Assembly: GCF_003945595.2 (NCBI RefSeq)
Contig: NW_024104451.1
Span: forward strand, 318,941-382,940
Reading direction: 5' to 3'
DNA length: 64,000 nucleotides
Source: Pipra filicauda
Taxonomy: Eukaryota > Chordata > Aves > Passeriformes > Pipridae
A program made the translations under genes and the position numbers. The notes beneath the pieces are model-generated. The model was not told where the DNA came from. It saw only the letters and a program-made list of their open reading frames with translations, and searched no databases. This document shows, piece after piece, positions 21,758-33,180 of this stretch. The number at the start of each line of letters is the position of its first letter. Within the stretch, counting starts at the first letter, position 1.

Positions 21758-24700
21758 CTGCTCCATCCCTTGCAGCATGGCAAGGCACAGTCCTTGCCTC
21801 TGCAAAGCTCACCAGCTGCTTTCCACAGCGCCAGCCACTAGCATTTCTCCGCTGTCTAAATCCATCAGGGCAGGAACTTTGGAGCTGGTGCATGGGACCA
21901 GCCATGGACTGGGGAAGTGAGGAGCCAGGTGGTACTGGAGGAGGGCGTCAGCCTGCCCGGTCTGTTCTCCTCTGGGTGATCTGCCAGCCCAGAAGGTCAC
22001 TGCACACCACCGGGCTGGCACGGCTGCCCACAGGACACTCGGCCCTGGCACATGGGCGGGGTTGGCACTGGTGCTTCTGCAGACAAAAAAGCAGGGGCTG
22101 AAAAAGTGTCTTATGGGCAAAACACCAAAGAGAAGGGGACAGGATGAATTCCTCAGTTCTCCCACAAGCCAGTCCAGGTTGTCTGTGCAAAGAGGAAATC
22201 ACTGGCAGTTCTGTGCTGGTGCTTATGTCTGGTCCAGCACTCATCTGGACATGTCCATGTGAGCACCTCCAGCACCAAGCCTGCAGTGCTGCCCACTCAT
22301 GATGGCCATTAACCACCATCTCCCTGGTCCCAGTCCTGAAAAAATGACGAACCAGTCCCCTCCTGGACAGGGCACGTCTGTTGAGGATGATGAGGCTGTA
22401 AGCCAGGATCCTTCTAGACTGAGTTACTTGCAGTACATCCCGAGGGAGGAGGTGGGGACTGACACCCCTCAAATGCTGGCTCTGCAGGGAAAGTAGGTCC
22501 CCTCAGACCCAGCTGGCCATTGGGACTGGGGATGTCCAGCTGTCTCATTGTGAAAGACAAGAGCATGTCCCCAAAAGCACCCAACTGCCACCATCATTGG
22601 CTGGTGGTCCCTGTGCCCCTGCCCGTTGCAGCAGCAGCTCTGGGCTCCGTGCTCAGTTCCAGCACCTCAGAACAGCAAGCAGCAAAGGCCTGACCCAGAC
22701 ATCCCTCTCCCAGACTAACTGGAATGTCACTGAGCCCAGGATCTCTGTGGCCACTACCAGCCCTTCGCCCCAGGCATCTGGGGCAGGACCAGGAATCAGG
22801 AGAGGTTCCTCCTGCGCCTTGTTGCCTTGCCCAGTGCACCCTGTGCTGTGGGCACGTGGCTTCTTGGCTGTTGCCAGTAGTGCCTGTAGGGGACCAGCCA
22901 GCAGTGTGAAGCCTCGGTGGCTCCAGTCCTTCCCAGCAGATTTCTGCTTTCCTGCATGAGTCTGTGCTCAGCTTTGGGCGAGCCCTGCACTGACTGCAAG
23001 GAGTCAAACAAGACCACCCTGACAAGAGAGCTCTGGCCAGGGAGCAGACCTGGCACTGTGACGAGCTGCCCCACAGGCCTCTTCCCTCCTCCTCACTTCT
23101 GGTCCCATCAACCAGCATCAGCTGAAGCTGGCAGAGGGCCAGAGGTCTCAGCAACACAAATGAATACTCTGAAAAGAGGCCCCCGCCATCAAGCCTGGTC
23201 CTGCGTTGCTGAGAGACGTTCCAGCTGGGTGTTGGACATCCCTGGCCGGGGCTGGCTCTGCACAGATCTTTATTTTCCAAATATTATTCATGACTCTGTA
23301 TGTGATAAGCAATACTAAGGCTTGGATCTTGCTGTATGCTGCTTGCCAGGGCACTTGGGCCAGGGAAATTGGCTGTGGAGGACACTGTTGGAAGTGCTCT
23401 CTCAGCGTGTGGGGGGCTGCGCCCTGGCAGCCCCATGGATGCTGCTCTCAGTGCCCTTGGCTATGGGGTCGGGGGCAGCTCATGCCAGAGGCTGCAGTGG
23501 ATGTTGCTCAGAGTCCAGGGAAGCAGGAATCTTGGACAAAACAGGGTTTGTTTCCCCAACTCTGACTTCTCTCATCAGCTCAGCTGTGGGCTTGTGTTCC
23601 CACAGCTCAGTGGGGAATACCCAGGAGGATGCTCCTCTTGTCCCATGACATTTGTGGGCTGGAGGCCAAAGATCCTGTGTCCTCACTGGAGCCCCACTGA
23701 GGACCTGACCACCCCCTTCTTGTGCAGCTTGTGGGACTGGGCCCCACAGAGAGAGATAACACCAGCCAGGGCTGCAGGGGAGAAAAGCTCAGCACAACCA
23801 CATCCTTCAGGGGGCTACGTGGTCCGACAGGAACAGGGTGAGCTGGAGCCTTTCCAGGGTCAACACACTGTGGGGCCACCCCCTGGATTGGGCTCAGGGA
23901 TGCCCAGGATGAGGATAATAGCTGGGAGGTGATGGCACAAGGCTGTACCAACCCCACATGTCAGGGACCCCAGGGCTCAGAGACCCTAGGAGGGTGTAGA
24001 ACTCCCTGGTGCATCCTACCCAGCAACTGGTGGGACGCTGGCGGACTGAGGCTGTGCGGAGGGGGCGAGGTGCAGGCAGTCTCCCTTGCCCCATGGGAAG
24101 GAGCAGAGAGCTGCTTCCAGGGTTTTGGCAGCAGGATGGTCCCAAGCTGGAGCTGGGCTCCGGTCTGGTCTGCGCACTGCCCTCCTGCCCATGGGCACAG
24201 CCAGCAGTGGGGCACAGCCAGCAGTGGGGTACAGACAGCAGTAGAGTACAACCCAGCCTATCACTGGGGATTTGGCTGCTAATCCTCTCTGGAAGAGATG
24301 GCTGTAATTTAGCAATATTGGCTCTGGCTTTTCCTATTAACTTCTCCCAGGCTGCCAGATGCTCCTGGCCAGCGCATCCAGCAGTGAGGGACTGTACTCC
24401 CACACCTTCCCGAACATCTGAAGGGGGAAAGTGGGGTGAACTGCCCAGAACTGGGGAGGTGTCAGGTTAAGTGGGGTGATGCTGGGGCTCACTTCTTGTC
24501 AGGGGTGAGACTATTTGGGAGCAAGCCCTGTGCCCCAGGGTAGGGTGAGTATAAGACACGAATCACTTGGAAAAAACAGCATGGGGGCATTTCTCCCAGG
24601 ATTGAGAGGCAGTTGGGACTGGCAGGAGAGCAGGCATGGGGAGCGCTATCAGGAGCAGACAGGTCTGCGAGGTACAGGAGCTCTTCCTCGCCTTTGAGGA

Positions 24701-26335
24701 GCCACCTGTGTGGGGCCAGCCAGCTGTCAGCAACCACCTTGCCTGCTCTGGATGGAGCATGCACAGTTCCTGCTCCCAGCACAAGCAGGTTCCCACCCAG
24801 CAGTGCCAGTGAAAGCAGTGATCCAGTTGGGTTTGGATCCGGCAGTTCGCAGGCCCCCTGGTGTTCCTGATGCTCCCTCCCACTGGTTCGTTGTCAGGGA
24901 GAGGCTGTCCTGTCCTGGGAGCTGCAGACCTCCAGTTTCCATCAGACGTGGACCAAAGGCTGATACTCTCGAAGGCTGGAACAAAGCTGTAGGAGTTCAG
25001 CAGCTGCAGATTGCCTGGGAACCAGTGGGGAATGAGTTAGGTGGCCCCCAGGAGAGAGACTTCCCTGCCCTGCCTGTGCCCTGCCTGTGCTTATCCTGCT
25101 TGTGCCCCTCCTGCCCCGGTGATGAAGTGTGATGGTGGCTTTTGGGAAAATGTGGCAGACTGGGGTCTTTTTATTCAGGAAAGGCTGGGGCACCGTCCAG
25201 CTACACTTGGGGCGCTGGGATCTGCTTCTGTCCAGTGTGGTGTCTCTGGGTCAATTTCTGGCATGTTCTCTGGGATATTTGGTGGGAGATAGGAATCATG
25301 TGAATCCCGCATCCAAATCCATGAGTACCATGCCAATGTCTGGACTTCAGTACCGAGTATTTAGAACCAAATGGGGCTGTAGCAGAGGTTTTGCCCTCCC
25401 CATGTGCTGATCCCAGACTAGAGTCTTTTTTCATTGTCCCTGGCAAATCCTTGCAGCACAGCCCTCACCCCAATGTCACTCAGCCCATGTGTTGTATCCA
25501 GGGAAAAGTTTTCCTGGATTTCCTTCATTCAGAAGACATCCCAGGAAGGCACCATCAGTAAACACAGGGTGTACTTGAATATACTGGAGGAGCCTCTGCT
25601 TGGTGTGACCTGCATCCCTTCAACTTCCCTGTCTCTCTCCATAAGCAGAGAAGGGAATTGTGCCCACCTCTTCCCCAGTATGGAACACAGGTATGAAGCA
25701 CAAACTGCTGAGGACCCTTGGGAAAGAAAGCATCGTTCTTCCTACACCCATTCCAAACCTTCCCTGTATGAAACTGAGTCTCAAATGTGTCTTAAGCTCA
25801 CAAACATTTACTGTCATCATGTGTGAAGCTGAAAGAGGCCCAAGAAGTCTACCAGCCCACCTGGGAAGAGAACCCCCCTGACAGCAGCAGAGTGAACTTC
25901 ATCTTGTTGGGTTCATCCAGGAGATTGCCCACAGAGGTGTGTGGGAGCCACAGGCACCAGCATGGGAAGAAGCTCATGAGTATATGAGCACTCTGTAACC
26001 AGACATGCAGCAAGACCTAGTAATTAGGCTGCTAATTAGAGATGAAAGATGACTGGGATCCTGCTCACACAGTGAAGGTCATTATCTTCCTTAGGCCTGT
26101 GGCCAGCTGACCATCACTCCTCAGCTGGATGTCCCCCCACGGACATATGCCTGCTCAGCCACCAGCCCTGGGCCACATGGGAGGCTGGGGGACACTTCTG
26201 CAGGCTTGGCTCTGCAAGTTGCTATAATTCTGCATGGCTTGGAGCCTTTTCCACCTAATCAGATCCTTACATCATTCTTGGTTTGTTTTCTGCCATTCCA
26301 GTCTTTAGGTTTCACATTTTACTGTTGTTCATTGA
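21758..26335. other. About 4.6 kb without recognised genes or transposons
   Basis: This block is GC-rich with many overlapping open frames on both strands (up to 228 codons on minus at 22,594-23,280), none resembling a known protein. A short tandem repeat lies at 24,189-24,250. A loose series of 'ctgcctgtgc' units lies at about 25,063-25,115. Confidence 0.45.
24189..24250. repeat. Short tandem repeat, 17-bp unit, about 3 copies
   Basis: The unit cacagccagcagtgggg appears twice intact and is followed by a degraded third copy ('tacagacagcagtagag'). Confidence 0.85.
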
Positions 26336-26470
26336 GTCCTAGAATCACTGAGGTTGGAAAAGGCCTCCAAGTTTAAGTCCAAACATTAACCCAGCACCAC
26401 CGTGGTCACCACTAAACCATGTCCCTGATGTCACATCCACACACCTTTTGAACGCTTCCAGGGATAGCAC
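26336..26470 (-). mobile_element. CR1 LINE 3' fragment, minus strand, older type
   Basis: The inverted tail 'cctagaatcactgaggttgg' is followed by 'aaaaggcctccaagtttaag', 'accactaaaccatgtccctg', 'acacaccttttgaacgcttc' and 'cagggatagcac'. It is the same lineage as the fragments at 2,030-2,160 and 61,511-61,680. Confidence 0.87.
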
Positions 26471-29133
26471 TTCTGGTGCTGTGCCCAGAAGTGTTAGAAG
26501 CTGAGATTTTCACATGGTCACCTGGCTCCATGCAATGGGACACTGGGGACTGTAATCGGTCATCTCAAATCCATATCAGATGGCTTCTTTCTTTTTTTTT
26601 TTCAGGCATTCCCTTCATGCCTCTGATTCTTAATAGAAAAATCCATACAGTTTCAAGATGCTTGCACTGAGAAGAAATAGCTTGGGCAGCTCAAAAGGTT
26701 ATGCAGGACAAAGTCAAGTTCTTGGACAGAAATGACCTTTCCTGCTGGTGCAGTCCCCCGGGTCAACACTCCTGCTGCAATTAGCACTTCAGCCTCCTCT
26801 GGGGTCCCCAGAGCAGAGGGATTTGGGACAGGCAGTGCAAAGGAATATCTTTCTCACCAGGGCAGCTGAGGGATGCAGAAGCCATGGGAGGGGATGAGAT
26901 GTTTTGTTCGGGGTGCTGTGACATCACCCTCATTCCTCCTGCCCCAGAGAGGTGATGTTGGCAGGATGACGACGTTGGCAGAGTGGGTTAAAGGAGCAAA
27001 CATCACCTCATCCACCTCCCTCTTCACACCTTGTTCTCCATCTTTCCCTGCTCTCTCTCTCTGGTGCCATGGTGCTCTGTTGGGGGTTCTCAGATGCTCT
27101 CAGTGGGGCAGGCTGGCATCACTCATCTTCATTCAGACCCTCCCATCTTCAAGCTGGCAGTTAATTATGCTGTCAGAGCTGTCCCTTTAATCAGAGCATG
27201 GCAGACCTGTGCCAGGGGCTCCCCTCAGGAGAACTGTACTTTCCTGGCAGCCTCAGGATGGGAAGACACAGGATATCCCATTGCTCTGTCTGTCACACAG
27301 TCTGGGGCAGAGCTTCAGCTGTGCTGTGTTTGCAAACAGGATGGGACTGACACTCTCCGGGGGCAGGTAGCCCAGGATTGCATCCAGCTGGTGGGTGCAG
27401 GAAGGAGAAGATCCGGTGGGCTCAGGACATGCACCACGGGCTCAAGCTGCTACTGGAGCAGGACCTGCCTGGCCCTTCTTCCTGCCCCTCACACACCCCA
27501 GCACAGCAGGAACCCCTCACGAGTACTGTCACTCTCTTTGCCAGTGGCAACTACCCCCATTGCTGACTGGCTGGGGAGCCCCCTGCTCCCTGGATCTGCT
27601 CTGGCCACTGGAGCACCAGTGCTCTTTGCACCTCATTACAGCTCTTCTGGGTGGCATCAGGCACCCTATGTCTCACCCTGGATCTCCAGTTCCCTGGCTG
27701 GAAAGGGGGCAAATGTTCCTTCCTTCCAGTCTCCCAGGGCTGCTGCAATGCTTCCCACTGTAATCCTCCTACCCCTACAAGGCAGCAGGTAGGATGTGTC
27801 CTAACTGTGACACGGGTCATTAATCTCTTTGAATAACTAAAAAAAGGCATTTTCTGCCCCTTTTATCCCTGTTTTTCCACCATGCGCATAACTATCTGCA
27901 GTATCCCAACTGTCTGAAGGCCAGCAGGTACTGATGGCATTTCGGGAATAGGTCCTTGGTAACCTTTGGGAAGCAGATGATGAAGGCAGTGGGAGGCCTG
28001 CTCATCCCCCAGGACTTCAGGGGTCCAGACATGCAGGGATAATAAGGGCTTGATCATCAGACCTGGTGACAGTCTCTGACAACATCTCAGTCCCAGGGAC
28101 TTCTTTGAGCTTGGGAGTCTACTCAAACAGCCTGGAGGAAGATGGCAACAAGAGCTGGAAATGTTTTCTTTGGATGGAAACATTTGACTGAGCTCACCAC
28201 CTTGTTCCCAGCACCCAAAACATGTGAAGGGTAGAAGGTGCCTAGGAGCTGGAGGCGAGGAGCTGTGCTCCCTCTCCTGCAGGGTGCCAATTTCAGCAGC
28301 TCTCCTGACCCCATAGGCACCCCCATTCCTCCCTCTGGGCCCAGTTTTGCTGGGGGGGGGGTGATGGAGCCGAGGAGCACACAGGGAGCGTCTCACTGAT
28401 CCCAGCTGGCAGCCAGAGTCCGGAGCTGCACAAAGGGCCTTTTCATTCCCTGCATAAACAAGCGAGAGGCATGAAAGGTTGTTATCACAGAGCATCAGCA
28501 CCAGCAGCAGCTCAGGCAGGGATTCCCAAAATAACCTCTTCCCAAAAGCGCAAAGATAGGCACACCCCTTTTTCCATGCTGCTAGGCTTTATGGAATAAA
28601 GGCTTTGGGTGCCCCCAGCACCTCTGCAGAGTCTGAGCTCTGGCTCACAGGCAGCTCTGGAGCCCTGTGCCGGGCAGGGCCTCCTGTCCCAGCACGCACG
28701 TGCACCTTCACCTGGCATTGATAGTGAGGAAGAACACAGCTCCACATCAGCTTTTGATGCATCCCCGTGTCTGTCAGTCTGATGAAGAATCCTTAGCAGT
28801 GATGGTTAATAACTGGAGATGGGCTTCTCTAACACCAAGATTGCAAGGGCTGATTAACAGTTTACTTTGGGCTTGAAAGGTGGTGATCCAAGGTGCTCTT
28901 CCTCAGAGGAGGTTTCCTTTCCATAGCTGCACCCAGAAGCCGAATCCTGAGCTGCACCCCTCTTATCTATCTCCTTCAAGGAAGAGCAGGTTTCCCTGTA
29001 GAAATACATTCCAGAGGTACTACTTGAGGATGTGCCGATCGTCTTTGCTTTCCATCCCATAAAGCCAAGCAAAGTCACTGCAGAGGAGAAAACTTGCTGG
29101 AATAAAAGAGCTTGGAAGCTGTCAAGGAGATAA
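26471..29133. other. Unique DNA, no supported gene
   Basis: A plus-strand frame of 253 codons (27,031-27,792) shows no known domain and no splice context that would make it an exon. A 10-base G run lies at 28,352-28,361. Confidence 0.4.
28352..28361 (+). repeat. Poly-G tract, 10 bases
   Basis: Ten G in a row after 'cagttttgct'. Simple homopolymer. Confidence 0.9.
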
Positions 29134-29640
29134 AATCATAGAGTCCCAGAATGGTTTGGGTTGGAAAGCCCCCTACACCTTCCACTAGACTGGGTTGCTC
29201 CAAGCCTGGCCTTGGACTGTTCCAGGGATGGGGCAGCCACAACTTCTTTGGGCAACCTGTGGCAGGGCCTCGCCACCCTCACAGGGAAGCTCTCTCTCAT
29301 TTTTATGAGCCTAAACCACTGGAAGGGGCTCTGAGGTCTCCCCACAGCCTTCTTGTCTCTAGGCTGAACACCTCCAGCATTCCCAGTCTGTCTCCAGGGC
29401 AGAGGGGCTCTAGCCCTTGGAGCATCTCCATGGGCTCCTCTGGACTCACTGCAACGGCTCCATGACATTCCTGCGCAAGGAGTCTTAGAGCTGAAGGCAG
29501 GACTGTGGGGGGGGGGTCTCACCTGAGTGGAACAGAGGGCCAAACTTCCCTCCCTCTCCCTGCTGCCTACTCCTCTTCTGATGCTGCCCAGGATGCAGTA
29601 GGCTTTCTGGACTGCCAAAAATCTGGCAAAAGCCTCGTGT
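29134..29640 (-). mobile_element. CR1 LINE fragment, minus strand, about 500 bp
   Basis: On plus it begins 'aatcatagagtcccagaatg' and 'gtttgggttggaaagccccc', then passes through 'ggcagggcctcgccaccctc', 'tctccccacagccttcttgt' and 'ctgggctcc'-type text into 'ggtctcacctgagtgg', 'gatgctgcccaggatgcag' and 'taggctttctggactgcc'. This reaches the end of ORF2, beyond the 3' untranslated region. The first 40 bases after the tail lack the usual 'cttaaagatcatct' block, so there is a small internal deletion. A 10-base poly-G (29,507-29,516) lies within it. Confidence 0.9.
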
Positions 29641-30830
29641 CCAAACCTGTCTTAACACTGAACCATAAAACATCTGCCAGCCCTTGCAATTTATGCTGGG
29701 TTCTCATTCATTTGTGTTTTCTTATGCTGTTTAAAGTTGATTCTGCTGGACAATGGGAATCTGGTCAGGACATCCTCACTTGGGTTCCAAAAACCACCTG
29801 ACTCCCAAGAGAAAGAAGGTTTTCCATGGAGCTTCCCAGGGCTTGCAGCTTCCTCCATTCACATTGCTGTTGCGTAAGGCTCAAAGGTCTCCCTTGTGCA
29901 CCACTGGGCACCAAAGGTCCCCAGTGTCTGATGGACAGGCAGAGGGCCAGTTCCACCCAGCTGCATGACGGCTGCTTTTGGGGTTTAAAACAACTGTTTC
30001 TTCTGGAAATGTATTTGACATAGCTGAAAAAAAAAAAAACTGAACAAATGGCAGCTCCTTTAAATTTCTTTAAAATTTCAGTTAAGCTCTTGAAAACCTT
30101 TTAAAGTTTATACTTCTTCAGTGTTTTCTGAGGGGAAAAAACAATTCTTTCTGTCCCCTCCCCACCACTCCATCTACCACATGTGACTAGAGCAGGTATC
30201 TCCATTGCTCCCATGACAGCAGCAAGAATTTGACAGGGATGCGGGAAAAGTCATTTTTTGTTATTGAATAGCCAAGAGAGAGTCCAGCACAGCTGGGGTG
30301 ACCAATAGCTCACAGGGGATTATTTTGCCACTGAAGCTCTTTCCCTCATCTCAGGGGACCGAGGGCTGTGCAGCCAGGTATGGGCATGGATTGCATTTTC
30401 CATGTCTTCATGACTGTTGGAGAGTTTCAGGCTTTTGCTTGGTGCTAACAGGAAGACAGTTCAAGCTGGGCTGTTTGCACCAGTGCAAGAAGAGAGTGAA
30501 GGATTCACTGAGGAAATTTGTTCTATGTGTTCTTCTTCCAGCTCCTTGGTTTCCCAAGGGGAATGTTCTCTGTGGTGGGCAGCAATACCAAGGATATCTG
30601 TGCTCAGAACCCTGCCAGTGTGGTCACCCACTGACTTATGTGATCTAAATTCACTTAAAGTGGAATTTAACATTTACATTTCCTAGATTTTCCTTTGGAG
30701 AATGACAGAACCTCCTGAGCAGCCATCACTATTTTCCCTTTGAAGGCCTGAAAGATGAACACAGACACTCACAGCAGCCTGCACACACCTACAGTTGTAA
30801 TTGTTTTTTCAACAATACGGTGCAGCTTTT
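29641..30830. other. Unique DNA, nothing recognised apart from poly-A
   Basis: A 13-base A run lies at 30,027-30,039. It has no recognisable retrotransposon in front of it. No supported gene. Confidence 0.4.
30027..30039 (+). repeat. Poly-A tract, 13 bases
   Basis: Thirteen A following 'gacatagctg'. It could be the tail of an unrecognised retroposed sequence or a simple run. Confidence 0.85.
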
Positions 30831-30834
30831 CTCC

Positions 30835-30930
30835 TATATAAGTTCCCTATAAATTCAGTGTAGCGTGATACACCAGTGATGTCCTGTGCAGCACATGATG
30901 TCCCTTGCAGCACAGTCACCTCGACAGCAG
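30835..30930 (+). promoter_or_regulatory. Possible TATA promoter with short first exon
   Basis: TATATAAG stands at 30,835-30,842. An ATG at 30,879 opens a frame that runs 17 codons (MSCAAHDVPCSTVTSTA) to a donor CAG|GTAAAG at 30,931. The frame is largely a 19-bp tandem duplication (30,878-30,896 and 30,897-30,915), which weakens the coding idea. It lies about 2 kb upstream of the CpG-island promoter and could be an alternative promoter, an unrelated non-coding start or chance. Confidence 0.22.
30878..30915. repeat. Tandem duplication, 19-bp unit, 2 copies
   Basis: gatgtcctgtgcagcacat is followed by gatgtcccttgcagcacag, with three differences between the units. Confidence 0.85.
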
Positions 30931-31100
30931 GTAAAGCACCTCTTCAGCATTGCCCCTTAAAGATCCACAGCAGTGAAGGGCCAGAGGGGAAAGCCATGCC
31001 TTCATGAGGGATCCCAGCAGACAGCTAAAATATCATTTATTTGTAAATGAATGCCCTCCCTCAAGTTGGCTCCCATGCAGTGGGGTGGGGTTTTTTCCAA

Positions 31101-31264
31101 GAGGTTCCTGCTATTTACCCAACTTTCCAGCTGGGCTTCTCCGCAGCACAAAGCGGCAGGACCTGCCTGAGTTTGTACAGTGAGTCAACAGCTCAGCAGG
31201 GGATTAGAGCCCACAATCCTGCTGGCATCGCTGCCTTGCCTCGAACCACTGGACCATGCAGCCT
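31101..31264 (-). mobile_element. MIR-like tRNA-derived SINE, minus strand
   Basis: The reverse complement reads in MIR order. It starts with a tRNA-like head ('gcatggtccagtggttcgag'), then a 'ctctaatcccctgctgagct' segment matching the MIR 'tcaaatcccagctctgc' part. A core region follows ('gttgactcactgtac', 'aactcaggcaggtcc'), and it ends with 'agctggaaagttgggtaaat' and 'agcaggaacctc', which parallel 'atctgtaaaatggggataatagcacctacctc'. It is strongly diverged, as expected for an amniote-wide SINE. It has no coding function. Confidence 0.6.
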
Positions 31265-31909
31265 CATTTTGTTCCTGGTACTCTCCGCTGGTATGTGGTT
31301 TGTCAGGAAAAAAGCCTCAGTGTGGCTGATAAAGGAGGCACTTTCTAACGCAGTAAAACAAGGCCTGCCTCGTTCCAGTACTTCATCCCAGCTGTGGTGG
31401 TGAGGGGTCAGGCTCTCTGTGTGAGCGGGAATGGCAGGTTTCCCAAAGGCCGGTGGGGAGGAGGCTGAGGAGCAGCACCCAGAGGCAGCAGGCACAGAGC
31501 CCTGGCACCCACCGCTACCAGACAAGCAACTGCATACTGACACACTGTGACAAGCCACCCCAGGCCAACCTGGCTTGCAGAGAACAAGCAGAGGCAGCCA
31601 GGTTGGAGCTTTCCTGCTGGGAAGAGTCCCCTGGCCTCCTCTGTGCTGCTGGAGACCTGCTTTTCCTGGAGTCCCACACAATGCTGCAGCCTTCCAGCCT
31701 CAGAGGCCCAGGACAGTCACTGAGGGCAGATGTGCCACCAGGTAACAGAGCAAAGCCAAGCCTCGGCAGGGCAGTCCAGGGCATAATGTGCTGCTGGGAG
31801 CCCTGCATGGCGCACAAGTGCAGAGGGCACTGGGTACTGAGCTGGAACTTGCCACAGGCTCTGGGAATGAGGAAACCAGACTCATTCCTCCTGTTACATC
31901 CATGCAGAG
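31265..31909. other. Upstream flank of the CpG-island promoter, nothing recognised
   Basis: No repeat ends or exon signals that I can support. The long minus-strand open frame that crosses here (31,515-33,095) is discussed under rejected items. Confidence 0.4.
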
Positions 31910-32180
31910 TGGCCACTGCATCCCTGCTGTGCATTTGGCGCATCCCTGTGTACCCAGCGCATCCCTGCAGCCAGTACATCCCTGTTGTATGTCCAGTCCG
32001 TCCCTCACCCACTGCTTCCTTGCTGTGCATCCAGTGCATCTCTACTGCGCATTCAGTGCACTCTGCACCCCGCGCATCCACTCTGTGCAATAGTGCATCC
32101 CTGCATCCAGTGCATCTACGCTGTGCATCCAGTGTGCCCATGCACCCCGTGTATCCGTGCTGTGAGTGCGCTCGTGTCTG
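31910..32180. repeat. Degenerate minisatellite, unit about 17-22 bp
   Basis: The words 'gcatccctgctgtgcatccagt' and shorter variants recur about a dozen times, for example gcatccctgcagccagta, gcatctctactgcgcattca, gcatccctgcatccagt and gcatctacgctgtgcatcca. Unit length varies with internal gains and losses, and copies are diverged, so the array is old. It ends about 200 bases before the CpG island. Confidence 0.82.
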
Positions 32181-32709
32181 TCGCAGCAACAGCCCCCTGT
32201 TCCATCTGCATCTCCTGGGGGGCGCTGCTCGCCCTGACAACCCCAAAATGCACAAGTCCAGTGAGTCGATGTGAAGATCTCCAGGGCCTGGCTTATGGGT
32301 GTGCCCCCCAAACAGGCTGTGCACAGCAAGTGGGCTTCCCGGGATGCTCCGGGAAGGACCCTGGGAGCTGGAGAACTCGTCGCATGTCCTGCGCCCGGGG
32401 CCCGGGGGTGAGGGCGGGGGTGGCAGAAGGAGGCTCTGCAAGGATGGGGAGTCTGGGACGACACTCCAGGTGTCTCTGTGGGCCCCTATCCGTGGGCGGA
32501 GGATCACGCGAGACGTCCCTGGGAACTGCCTCGGTGGCCCCCAGTGCTTCGGGGGCGGACAGTGCCCGGCACATCCCCACACTTCCCGCAGCCCCCGCAG
32601 CTCCGCTGCGGCCCGAGGGCGGCTCCGGTGCGGCGGGGGCGGGGCGTTCCCGCCCCCTCCGCGGCGGCGCGTCCCGCCCCGCCCCGCGCTGCGCCGCTCC
32701 CGCCGCACG

Positions 32710-32774
32710 GCGGGCAGGAGCGGGCAGGGCGGGCAGGCAGCAGGCAGGGCGGGCAGGGCGGGCAGGGTTGCGGG
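32710..32774 (+). repeat. G-rich 'gggcagggc' array, G-quadruplex potential
   Basis: At least eight GGG tracts are separated by one to seven bases, built from 'cgggcaggg' units. The plus strand satisfies the simple G-quadruplex pattern several times over. The array sits about 70-130 bases upstream of the proposed splice donor, so it may lie in the first exon or the core promoter. Confidence 0.8.
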
Positions 32775-32840
32775 CAGCGGCCGCTGTGGCGTGGGGCCTC
32801 GCCCGGTAGACGGCGGCGGAACGGAGCGGGCAGAGCAGAG
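32720..32840 (+). other. Putative non-coding first exon (3' boundary only)
   Basis: The run 'gagcgggcagagcagag' is followed at 32,841 by GTGAGC, a good donor. No ATG precedes it within the island, so the exon would be 5' untranslated. The 5' boundary cannot be read from sequence, and the start given is a placeholder inside the island. What follows would be the first intron. I cannot identify the gene. Confidence 0.5.
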
Positions 32841-33180
32841 GTGAGCCGGAGGAGTGCGGGGGGCGCGGGGGTGCGGGGCTGGGCAGCCCCAGGTGCGGTG
32901 CTGTGCCTGCGGGGGAGAGGCGGGCAGGTTGCGGGCAGGGCTGCAGCCCCACCGCCGGGAAAGCTGTTCCAAGCCGGGCCTCCCCTTCCCGGCACCGGCG
33001 CATTCCGCACCGTGTCCTGCCGGGATGCTCCCGCCGGGGCGCGGCTCCCAAGGGGGGTCCGATGGCATAGGGTGTGGGTAGGACCGCGCTTCCACCCGCC
33101 AAGGAGCAGAGCGGAGTGCGGGGAAGCAGCAGAGGCAGCCGGGTCCTTAGGGCAGGATGAGCCGGCCCCGGGGATCCGTA

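Larger units (their letters stand above)
32380..33180. promoter_or_regulatory. CpG island with GC boxes, probable promoter
   Basis: CG dinucleotides are dense from about 32,380 to 33,180 and scarce on both sides, the usual picture of an unmethylated vertebrate promoter. Around 32,630-32,700 are several GC boxes on both strands ('ggcgggggcggggcgttccc', 'cgtcccgccccgccccgcgc'), suitable for SP/KLF factors. There is no TATA box, so starts are probably dispersed. A splice donor at 32,841 points to transcription on the plus strand. A second, divergent transcript on minus cannot be excluded. Confidence 0.85.

Noticed and set aside
22594..23280. 228-codon minus-strand open frame
   Set aside because: No domain and no supporting signals.
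27031..27792. 253-codon plus-strand open frame
   Set aside because: No recognisable family, no splice context, and amino-acid use typical of translated non-coding GC-rich DNA.
31230..31262. tRNA-like text 'ttcgaggc...cagtggt' on minus
   Set aside because: It lacks a complete cloverleaf and is followed by a MIR-type body, so it is the head of a SINE and not a tRNA gene.
31515..33095. 526-codon minus-strand open frame across the CpG island
   Set aside because: The frame is proline, arginine and cysteine rich because it translates a CpG island and a minisatellite. It crosses both without any domain. Stop codons are rare in such composition.
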